From contig JAQJVL010000423.1 in assembly GCA_035578905.1 (NCBI GenBank), forward strand, positions 731,125 through 795,124: a DNA stretch of 64,000 nucleotides. Reading direction: 5' to 3'. Of the stretch, positions 22,041 to 30,587 are shown in pieces. A model generated the notes under the pieces. It worked only from the letters and a program-made list of their open reading frames with translations, was not told where the DNA came from and ran no database searches. The position numbers and the translations under genes were made by a program. Within the stretch, counting starts at the first letter, position 1. The number at the start of each line of letters is the position of its first letter. The DNA is from Stictocephala bisonia. Taxonomy: Eukaryota; Arthropoda; Insecta; Hemiptera; Membracidae.

Positions 22041-22566
22041 TCCATGTGTTCCTTTCCATTTATATCGTTATCAGTAAAACTAACAGGAGTCGATCCCATT
22101 TTCCAGTCTTCACCATCATAGTGAATACCACTTGTAAAGTCTGCTTCCTCTTTATGGTCTATCTGTATAAATTGAAGATATTTGCTTATCAGATCCCCGA
22201 TTTTGTTTGATCGAATAAACACATCAATCTCTGGCGGTGCAATAGACGATCTCCTAAACGACGCCAGGTCCACACAAGAGAGGAGTTTTCTTCGGCCTGA
22301 TCAATCTGTTCCTTTTGTAGTTCTTGTTTTATCTCATTCTTTACATCTACTACATTAACTGTTTAATTTTTTAGTAGTTCAATCAGTGGTTTAAACTGAA
22401 CTTCCAAAGAACTCTGAGATTGCATAAAACCTATAATAATTTCACAAAACTTTCACTAGATATTATCTTGTATCCTTTTAATTTCCCTTACTAGATCTTC
22501 ATCCTTTGATGCCATCATGATTACTGAACATTTATAAAGTATTTTTTCCTATTTTATGTTCCAAGT

Positions 22567-22715
22567 ATGTCAAGTTTCCAGGATTTTCGGATTATCAGGT
22601 TTTCTGGTTTCCTGGTTTTCGGGTTTCCAGGTTTACGGGTTTTAAGGGTTTCGGATTTTCAGGATTTCGTGTTTTCAGGTTATCAGATTTTCAGGTTTCT
22701 AGATTTCCTGGTTTT
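22567..22715 (+). repeat. Degenerate ~10-bp tandem repeat of GGTTTYC type
   Basis: Repeated words such as CAGGTTTTC, CTGGTTTTCG and CGGGTTTCC run through about 150 bp with imperfect 10-11-base spacing. It lies within the Polinton relic, upstream of the split gene. It could be an unstable minisatellite. Confidence 0.7.
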
Positions 22716-22757
22716 ACGTTTTTTAAATTTTAAAACAACACACGTTTATGTATTTTC

Positions 22758-22943
22758 TTAAAATTTAATAAAACTATCAAACCCAATATGATATCTTCCA
22801 TCATTCGTATCACGTTCCTTATCCACTACTAAAACCCTACTGCTGTCACCTTTCCTAGCTCTTATACACAAACCATATAATTTTGTGTATATCATGTCAG
22901 TGTTTACATGATCTCCATAAACGTGCTTAAGATTTAGCTCGTC
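22758..22943 (-). pseudogene. Unassigned Polinton-region fragment, ~61 codons
   Basis: Open on the minus strand, ending at 22758, with HVYGDHVNTDMIYTKLYGL and VVDKERDTNDGRYHIGF. No start codon is evident and a stop precedes it, so it looks like the C-terminal end of a larger gene. It lies between the integrase relic and the split gene, same strand. Family not recognised. Confidence 0.4.
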
Positions 22944-22999
22944 TTATTTAACCACAATAGTTTTTTAATTAGCATAATACGTGTTGGTATATATACAGT

Positions 23000-23240
23000 A
23001 CAAGTAAACGTCACTCAACACAAATTTATTACAATATAAGTACAAAATGCACAAATATATTACAATACAATTACAAAATGTACGAATATTATGGTGGTCG
23101 GTTTCGGTGAACCATGATCACCTTCCTCAGACCAGAGGGATTCACGAAAGAATGAAAAATGGTGTTCAACAACTCAATTTATAGGCCTATGATCACGTGA
23201 CCCCATTGGCTGGAATCGTCAAAATCGGAATTGCTCTAAA
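23000..23240 (-). mobile_element. Penelope-like terminal-repeat scrap with degenerate hammerhead core
   Basis: On the minus strand CTGAGGA (23130-23124) is followed by a 5-bp stem (GGTGA / TCACC) with 7-base loop and GAAA at 23105-23102. One base differs from the CTGATGA core. Phrases such as GGTTTCGGTGAACCATGATC resemble the Penelope repeat at 1381-1405. Borders are approximate, and no protein remnant is present. Confidence 0.45.
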
Positions 23241-23299
23241 CTATCTTGACAATGTTTAATCTGACAAAATCTTCGTTCTTCTTTTTTGCTGGCTTCGAT

Positions 23300-23735
23300 A
23301 GGTGTCATGCCACTGCTTCTGTGTTTCTCATGATGTACTCTTCCAAAAGGTCGGGTAGCATCTTTATCCATTGTTAGTTGCCGAGCTCTGTGAATTTCCT
23401 CGACATTAAAGACTTAAGGCTGCGATTAAATCTTTCAACAATAACGCACTTCTTCTCACTGAACACGGAATAACGTGGTTAACGTGTTTTTTTTATTAGC
23501 TTTGCAAATCCAGCGTTGGAAAACTCCTTGCCTATGTTAGTTTGTAGATAATTCATCGGGCTTTTCTCTAGAATCGGTGCAATGGCCTTAATAATTTACT
23601 GTCCATATTTGTTCTTTAAAGAGATTGCGTATGCGTACTTGATCAAACAATTGACTATTGTCATAATATACTTATAGCCTTTGTTAAATTTGGAGTATGG
23701 AATCATTTCCACCAAGTCTACCTGATACATTGTTA
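23300..23735 (-). pseudogene. Polinton retroviral-type integrase relic
   Basis: Minus-strand blocks in the order of an rve integrase core: MYQVDLVEMIPYSKFNKGY with the first catalytic Asp, MTIVNCLIKYAYAISLKNK, then PMNYLQTNIGKEFSNAGF where the second catalytic Asp is expected but Asn is read, and VIVERFNRSLKSLM with the Glu. In-frame stops after KYGQ, KKTR and ELGN break it. VDLVEM plus YSKxNKGY is characteristic of Polinton/Maverick integrases, which insert the element into host DNA. The zinc-binding N-terminus was not recovered. Confidence 0.82.
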
Positions 23736-24656
23736 CGGCGTATGTATGCCGCGGTAAGTCAATTCGGAAACGGGTAAATAATAATTAATGAAACAAAATG
23801 AGATGTGATCACTGCTTTATTGATATTGAAGTTATTGGTATGAACTTATTGAAACTGTAAAAAAACTTGAGATTAAAGTAAGATGTAACTGATCTAAATA
23901 AATTGTAAATGTATCTAATCTATATGTAACGAATTTAAATGTATCGAATCAATATGAGCTCGTGGCTACAACACTGCAAGAGTGGGAGAGGCGCTACGCG
24001 AGATTGACAGCCCGAGGGGTGACGGCTTGAACCCACCCCCTACCCTACAGTAAAAATCAGACTCGAACATCCCACCCACCTTGAAAATACCGGAAGGGTA
24101 TTATCTATACAACTAAAACTGAAAATGATACAATTTTAAACATGATGAAATGAAAAATACAAGTCTTAGCTAATGATGGTTATACATGGACAAATATGAT
24201 ATTCAGACACTTAATATATATATATATATATGTATGTATGTATGTATACAAACTTTAGCAAACAAGAAATTATCAAATACGTTATGAACAACAATGAAAA
24301 TTGAACATGGCAACAATGCTAACCTATATACTGTACAAATTGTAAGAAATAAGAAAACTGACATGATAAAAGTGACAGATGCGTACATTATGGTGATTTT
24401 TATTAAAACTTGAAAACATAAAAAGTTACCAAATAAAACAAAGAAAGTTATATAATACAAACAATGACTTTCAAAATATTGGCTTAATGAATAAAATTGG
24501 CATGAATCTCGTTAAGTATAAAGAATAAAAATTCGCATTACTTCAAATAGCAGGCAAAGAATTGAAAGCAAAATGGTATATATAAAAACACAAATCATGA
24601 CATTCTTATAAATGATTATTAATAGCACTGAACAACAAAGGTTTTGTTTCGGGGTT
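23736..24656. other. No gene seen; microsatellite and a GC-richer island
   Basis: 23960-24080 is markedly GC-richer (GGGAGAGGCGCTACGCG, CACCCCCTACCC) and may be an LTR or element end, unassigned. A TA/TG microsatellite runs at 24211-24248. The rest is AT-rich with no coding signal. Confidence 0.3.
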
Positions 24657-26911
24657 GAAATTAGCTGATTTTAATGTATTTCCACGTGTTAAAACCGAAA
24701 ATGACCATAAACATTATATATTAGCTCTTGTTTTCAAGATATAGTATCATTATATTATATATATATGAAGTTTTCAACAAATGAAATATTTCATCACCAA
24801 CAGTTGGTACACATGTTTGTTTACATAATTTCTCTCTCTTCAGCTGTACATAAGTAATAAACATAACTATGTGATTTTGTCAGTTGTACGCGCGTTGTTG
24901 CTATTGAAATTATTGTGTGAAGTTGATTTTAAAATTAATTTAAGTGCTGATCTGAAATGCCTCGAAAGTGTGTAAATTCTGTCGATAACTTCTGCTATAT
25001 ATGTGGTGAAATAACATTTTTGGCTCAGAAACGTAAAATGACACCTATCGTTAAGACTGCCTATGAACATTATTTTGGTGTGAAAGTTGGGGACCAAGAT
25101 AAATCATGGGCTCCTCATATATGTTGCAATTCTTGTTCCGTCATATTGAGAGAGTGGCTGAAAAATAAAAACCGGGCAATGGCTTTTGCAGTACCTATGG
25201 TTTGGCGTGAGCCTACCAATCATATAGACGACTGTTATTTTCTGCTTAACTCCTGCCATTAAGCAAGGTTTATCTATGAAGAAAAGAGGAACGGTTAAAT
25301 ACCCTAATCTCCCATCTGCTCTTCGGCCTGTACCACACTCAGACACTTTGCCAGTCCCTTCTCCACCCCAAAACTATGAAATTTCAGAGGAAGGTGATGA
25401 AGACTGTTTAGAAGGAGCAACCCATCCTTCTACATCTTATGACCCTGATTTTGAGGTCAGAGATAGGTCTAGTGACCCGCACAGAATTGGTCAAGCAGAG
25501 TTGAGTGACCTTATAAGAGATCTTGGCTTGTCTAAGGAAAAGGCTGAGCTTTTAGGGTCAAGACTACAACAGTGGAATCTTCTAAAACATGATGTGAGAA
25601 TATCTCAGTACAGACAGCGTCAAAAAGATTTGCTTCCTTTTTTTGAGAAAAAAGAAAACCTCGTAGTTTGTTCTGATGTTAATGGTTTGATGGACTGCTT
25701 GAATTTGGATCACACTCCATCTGAATGGAGACTGTTTATAGACTCTTCAAAACTAAGCTTAAAAGCTGTACTTCTGCATAATGGAAATCAGCTACCTTCT
25801 ATTCCTATAGGTCATGCAGTTCACATGAAGGAAACTTATATAAATATGAAAACACTTCTCCAATCAATCAAATATGAACAACACAAGTGGCAAATCTGTG
25901 GTGATCTGAAAGTCATTGCTATACTCCTAGGAATGCAATTAGGGTTTACCAAGTACTGTTGTTTTTTGTGTATGTGGGATAGTCGGGATAGAAAATCTCA
26001 CTATAAAAAAGTGAACTGGCCTACACGAGACCTAAACCCTAATGAGAAAAATGTAGTTGCCGAGCCTCTTGTAGATCCTAAGGATGTTCTCCTTCCTCCA
26101 TTACATATTAAGTTGGGACTAATGAAGAACTTTGTCAAGGCCATGGACCAGGAAGGACAAGCTTTTAAGTACTTGAGAGCAAAGTTTCACAGGTTAAGTG
26201 ATGCTAAAGTCAAGGAAGGCATCTTTATTGGGCCTCAAATCCGTGAAATCGTAAATGATCCTGCTTTTGACATGATTTTAACAGGAAATGAAAAAAGAGC
26301 CTGGGAAGCCTTTAAGGGAGTTTTACATGGGTTTTTAGGTAACAAAAGAGATGATAACTTCACAGCATTAGTTAAAGAGCTTCTTCAAGCTTACCACCAA
26401 CTTGGATGCAACATGTCATTAAAAATTCATTTTCTTCACTCTCATCTTAATTTCTTCCCACAAAACTGTGGAGCTGTGAGTGACGAACATGGAGAAAGAT
26501 TCCATCAAGACATTGCCTTAATGGAACAGAGATATCAGGGCCATTGGAATGAAGCAATGCTTGCAGACTACTGCTGGTCTATGTGTAGGGATGCTCCAGA
26601 AGTGTGTTATAAAAGACAAGCTAAACGACAGCGATCTTACAATGAATCGGATTGACTTAACTGAAATTTGGTGGTAAAAACTTCTTTTATTTGTCAAAAC
26701 ACTAAGAATAATGTTTTTTTTATCAATTTTGTACTTACAATATTCTAAAAGAAACATAACAATATTGTTTCATGTACTTTCACTTTTCACGTATAGTATA
26801 ACTACTCTTTAAGATTAAGTACTGTGTATCTCAAAAACCAGAGCAAACAAAAATGTTTCATTGTTATTTTCGTTTTTATCACCCCAAAATTAGTAGAAAT
26901 TGACTAATTTA
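24657..26911 (+). mobile_element. Uncharacterised DNA transposon-like element with ~90-bp inverted ends
   Basis: 24657-24746 and 26820-26911 align as diverged inverted repeats (for example AAAACCGAAAATGACCATAA against AAAAACGAAAATAACAATGA read inward, equal spacing over ~90 positions). They flank a single near-intact gene. This suggests a cut-and-paste element whose protein is the transposase. Outer borders and target duplication were not resolved. The relation to known superfamilies is open. Confidence 0.5.
24957..26655 (+). pseudogene. Conserved uncharacterised protein, putative DDE transposase, one frameshift
   Basis: Begins MPRKCVNSVDNFCYICGE, with paired cysteines and APHICCNSC (24957-25262) forming a likely N-terminal zinc-binding module. 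One extra base near 25242 shifts the frame. 25276-26655 continues for 459 codons with no stop: KYPNLPSALRPVPHSD, a Glu/Asp linker, WRLFIDSSKLSLKAVLLHNG, CGDLKVIAILLGMQLG, a CFLCMWD pair, LPPLHIKLGLMKNF, and DEHGERFHQDIALMEQRYQG near the C-terminus. I recall this as a widespread but unnamed animal family. The Asp in FIDSSK, Asp in CGDLKV and Glu in HGERFHQD are candidate catalytic residues (inference). Apart from the frameshift it looks full length, ~560 aa. Confidence 0.6.
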
Positions 26912-27182
26912 GTGTAGGAAACATTGAAAAAATATTTTTTTGTTGTGCAGTGTAGTTATATGATATAATTAATACTGTATTAGAAATGCTACGAAATGTA
27001 CAAGTTAAAGAGATAAGTAAGTATAATAATGTTATGAAAATTTAATTAATTGGAAAATTTAACTATATGAAAATTTAACTTTGTACATAAGGCTTAATTT
27101 ATTAATGTTAAGCACATGTGATATGACAATGAATATAACTAAGTAATTTGTAAACAAAATTGTGAATTGTCTCTTGGGACTT
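26912..27182. other. No gene seen; downstream flank of the BEL remnant
   Basis: Very AT-rich with repeated GAAAATTTAA words. The place where a BEL 3' LTR would be, but no TG...CA pair shared with 29966-30587 was found. Confidence 0.25.
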
Positions 27183-27888
27183 TTATTGCTCGATGGGTAG
27201 GAGGCATACCTTATTAATACTCCTCTTTACCTCTCCCGCTGCAGTCTTAAATGTCACAACCCTTACCAGACCATCCTTTCCTGGGTGGAGGTGGACAATC
27301 CTTCCAATGGGCCAAGAGAGAGGAGGTAAGCTGTCGTCTTTCAACAACACAAGGGCTCCGATGTGTGGAGACGGGTGTTGTAGCTTCCACTTCTCCCTTT
27401 GCTGAAGATTGTTCAGGCATTCCTTCGACCACCTGGACTAAAAGTGTTGTAGCAGGCACTACAAACGCTGCCATCGGGAAAGCCGTCCTTCAGGGATCTG
27501 CATCAGAAGAGGTTCTGGAAGAGCTGTAAGTGAGCCACCTGTAAGGGAATGTGCGGGAATGGAGGTGGTTAGGTCGAAGGGATCATTTGGACATAGGAGT
27601 TATGGGTATAGAATTCAAAACTGCCTCTATTTTGTATTAAAAGGTGCTTAAATCTTTAAAGGTAAGAGCAGCTGATCCAACTATCCTTCGGAGATAGTGC
27701 TTAAGGGATTTAACTTCTGTTTCGCATAAGCCTCCCATGTGTGGTGTATAGGGTGGAATGAAGCTCCATTGGATGCCATCTTGAATTGCCGCCTTTTAGA
27801 TGGCAGGTGCTTCATTCTTGAAGAATCTGTACAAATCTTGCAGCTGTCTCTGGGCTCCAACGAACGCCGTTCCGTTTTCAGATGACAT
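27183..27888 (-). pseudogene. BEL/Pao integrase C-terminal half
   Basis: Begins MSSENGTAFVGAQ, where the family has a catalytic Asp before NGT and Glu is read here. Then come IQWSFIPPYTPHMGGL, CETEVKSLKHYLRRIVG carrying the catalytic Glu, and IEAVLNS with PITPMS. The C-terminal block has LVLLKDDSLPPLSW, HPGKDGLVRVVTFKT and the terminal LPIEQ stop at 27183. Frameshifts and a TAG after APAI interrupt it. This end pattern (KDxxLPPxxW, GRI, HPGxDG, RVVTxKT) is diagnostic of BEL/Pao. Confidence 0.85.
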
Positions 27889-28069
27889 GTTTGATTAACG
27901 TTTGGTTAATCTCTCACTCCATCTTCCCTCCTCCCACCCAACCTAATCTGGTTTTTCTGTAAAGTTGGATAGCCCTTTGACTTCAGTTGTCCAATGCAGA
28001 TAATATCAAAGAATATTTCTTGGCCTATCAGTAAGTCAATGGGGCCAGGGCTGGCAAAGCCGGAGTCTG

Positions 28070-28811
28070 CTAAGGTGATATAGCCAGGTATTTGAACGCT
28101 TCAATGTTGACGTGTTCTCTGGGTAAGTCATTTGTAATTTTTGGGACAACCACAAATGACAAGTTTGTTTTGTAGCTGGTAACGCAAGACCTAACCAAAG
28201 AAGTAATTGTTCCACTCATGCTTATTGGAACATTGTTCACACCAACAATTTGGCACTCGTTTCTGGTTTTACGTAGTCCTAAGGTTTGACTTGGTACTTT
28301 TCATTGGTAATTCATAACTGTGCAGAATACATTTTTAAAACCAACAATACCTCGTTTTAGTATTCGTTTGTATATGCGCCCATCCTCGACAATGGTCATT
28401 GACCTACCCACCCACCCACACACGTACAGTGGTATTGACCCAACCGCCCACCCATACACGTACAGTGGTATTGACCCACCCACCCACCCATACACGTACA
28501 GTAGTATTGACCCACCCATACACGTACAGTGGTATTGATGGGTTTTCCGTCATGAAGCAAGACTGTGAACCATTATCAAGTAAGGCTCGACATCTCAGCT
28601 GTTTTCCTGTGGGGATCACAAGGTCTACCAGCGCTGTAGACAACAGGACCTGATGTGGGTTTTGATGATGAGTAGCTGTGTGTGCACTTACAATTTCGTT
28701 TTTCTTCTCACGAGCGTGAACATTTATAGCTTCTGCAGGAATTTCCTTCAATGATGTATCGTGAGATGATGAGTCGGATGAGTAAAGAGTGGTGTTATGT
28801 TTTTGTTGCAT
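28070..28811 (-). pseudogene. BEL/Pao aspartic protease region, split by minisatellite
   Basis: VLLSTALVDLVIPTGKQLR and ALLDNGSQSCFMTE form the protease active-site strand, with DNG where DSG is usual. The 36-bp minisatellite array (28405-28540) follows immediately. Beyond it the downstream region resumes: VGVNNVPISM, then VVVPKITNDLPRE and ADSGFASPGPIDLLIG in shifted frames. The polyprotein processing function is lost. Confidence 0.78.
28405..28540 (+). repeat. 36-bp minisatellite array inside BEL protease
   Basis: Four units. Two full 36-nt units and partial ones share the core CCCATACACGTACAGTGG followed by TATTGACCCACCC; the last unit lacks 8 nt. Homologous units occur at 43446-43590 (inverted), 53025-53096 and as a trace near 61193-61240. 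Confidence 0.9.
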
Positions 28812-28904
28812 ATCCTACAGCCTCTTGAAAAACATTTTGATAGTTTGTGGCCTGGCTTAAGGCAGTTGAAGCAGACTCCAGCCTTCCTTAGCATGTGATG
28901 ACGG

Positions 28905-29965
28905 TCACCTGGTGGGCGTTTCAACAAATCCTAGCATTGTAAATGGAAGGTTACCATTACACAATCGACGGTTTAAGCTCTGCTCCAACAGGAAGGATCG
29001 TTGTGCCGGTTTTGTCTTCGTAGTGCTCAAGGCAATGTGTTTTTGTGACAATCTGATATTTGAATTTTCCAGGATTTGACACCTCCTTTCTAAGAATTCT
29101 GTTAAGTTCTTGAACGTCGGAAGCTGTCTGGTTCTGTGGAGAGCTCCCACTCTCGCAGTAGGCTGAAGTTCAACTAAGATGTTATTAAGTGTAATAACAG
29201 CGTGTCCCAACTGTCAGTGGGTTGACCTAAAGCCGCTATAGGGTGCGGATGTGCTTCAGTGTGCCGTCCAGCAAGTTGCTTATGATATGACATGCTTCTT
29301 TGTCTACAGAAGCGAGCTCAAACAAACACTTCACATGTTTTTGTATGATAATTCTTTTATTCTGTAGTGGTCTTCCAATAAACTCCAGGCTACTGAGTAA
29401 TTGGAAACAATTAGCTCCAGGGATTGTATAAGTTCAGCAGCGTCACCCTTTAAAGATGACCTCAGGTAGTGAAATCTTTGCACATTATTGAGTGATTCAT
29501 TGGTATGAATCAGTGCATTGAAGGTTTCCGAAAAAGATAACCAGTCTTCGTACTGGCCACTGAAGCTGGGTAAGTCTATTGTTGGGAGTTTTATTTGAAC
29601 TTGGCTGTTGGATGAGGTAGTTGATGGACCGTTGCTGAAAGTAGATTCAATGGCAGGTTGTAGAATCCGACTCTGCACAGTGTCTTCACCTTGAGTTGCT
29701 AATTTGTAGTACATAACTTCAAAAGACTCCCTTTCTTCCTCTTGTGAGTCGCTTGTGTCAATGGCCTCTATTTGTGATTGTATTTCTTCAAATTCTGATA
29801 AAATACCTCTAATCTAGCTAGTCTTAGTTTTAGCTTAGTCACACTAGTTGTTTCTGATAACGAGTCAAGGAAGGTCTTAAATCTAGATAGATTGGCTTTC
29901 GCTTGTCCTCTCTTCTGAACCAGTTGTTTCAGTTCTTGACTACTATTGTTGTTATCACCTACCAT
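28905..29965 (-). pseudogene. BEL/Pao gag polyprotein, broken
   Basis: ATG at 29965 reads MVGDNNNSSQELKQLVQKR then RFKTFLDSLS, the usual short N-terminal helix. 29714-29331 carries the conserved gag core: IKLPTIDLPSFSGQYEDWL, TFNALIHTNESL, FHYLRSSLKGDAAELI. 29210-28905 continues with LPTFKNLTEFLERRCQIL. At least two frameshifts separate these pieces. The zinc-knuckle region was not clearly seen. Confidence 0.85.
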
Positions 29966-30587
29966 TTTATAAAATGTAATAACAGACTAAACGATAATAA
30001 AATGAAATGATAATTTAAAACAAACTGGTAATAGTAATTATGAATCAAATGCGACTTTCAATACAATTAAAACAATCAAAATGAATAAATGTTAAATGGC
30101 AGTTAGCGATGAGGGTAGTTTATTACAAGGTTTGTTTTGACAGAAGAGAATGAAAGAAACAGCTGAGGGTGTAGAAAGGGAAAGTTAGTGTGGGTCAACG
30201 GTTTCACTGAAGGAGAGTGAAAGAGGAAGGGCTCGCTTACATGTGTCCATAGGGCGCGGAAGGGTTCACAGGCGAGAGGTTCACAATGGGCCTGGAACGC
30301 AGTCGGCAGATGTTGAGTGAGGGTCTTTATGGGCGCCGTGAAGTCGATGGGATAGCTGGAGACAATGAAGACTTCGGAAAAAGCAGGTGAGGGTAGTTGT
30401 CACCAACACTCAACTGGCACTACACTGCACTGTTTAAGCTGTTACACAATGTAGCTAAAGAACCACTGATTCACTGCACAAAGTGATGTAATCCGTTTCG
30501 TATGCTTCCGTCCACTGTCACTCTTGTCTTACTCCACGAGTAGTACGTCTAAGCTGCTTGATCTAGCATTGTCTCTTCATCAATAGA
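29966..30587. other. 5' flank of BEL gag; possible untranslated leader or LTR
   Basis: Less AT-rich than its neighbours, no long frame. GAGGGTAGTT occurs at 30110 and again at 30390. Could contain the BEL leader and LTR, but no primer-binding site or paired LTR was recognised. Ends at the polymerase stop of the Polinton relic. Confidence 0.3.

Larger units (their letters stand above)
17496..22518 (-). pseudogene. Polinton gene of unknown function, split by a hAT insertion
   Basis: The N-terminal part lies at 22518-22049. MMASKDEDLVREIKR is followed by a stop, then an open piece with IRSNKIGDLISKYLQF and TPVSFTDNDINGKEH. The reading frame enters the hAT at 22040 and resumes past its other end at 17980 as GLFELIFKKHQESVF, which fits an uninterrupted protein before insertion. 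The C-terminal part, 17660-17496, has YWDDPN, then an in-frame TAG, LVDRIRLL, AGNTGHNNEI and EELNELKEARII. The family occurs beside Polinton capsid genes in insects as far as I recall; role unknown. Several stops were present in addition to the insertion. Confidence 0.6.
27183..29965 (-). mobile_element. BEL/Pao LTR retrotransposon remnant, RT deleted
   Basis: On the minus strand: gag (29965-28905), aspartic protease (28811-28070) and integrase (27888-27183), in BEL order. Reverse transcriptase and RNase H, expected between protease and integrase, are missing in one deletion near 27900. A minisatellite has expanded inside the protease. No matching LTR pair was found in 26912-27182 and 29966-30587, so the ends may be lost. 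The element lies between two blocks of Polinton genes. Confidence 0.85.

Noticed and set aside
24203..24460. 85-codon minus-strand hydrophobic frame
   Set aside because: Its end runs through a TA/TG microsatellite and there is no start context, motif or homologue.
28399..28653. Open frames with Thr-Pro-Pro-rich repeats that look like a repetitive structural protein, and a CRISPR-like look
   Set aside because: They are translations of the 36-bp minisatellite in several frames on both strands. The units are contiguous with no spacers and sit in a eukaryotic element.
26912..30587. Paired LTRs for the BEL remnant
   Set aside because: I compared both flanks by eye and found no shared TG...CA-bounded segment or primer-binding site.
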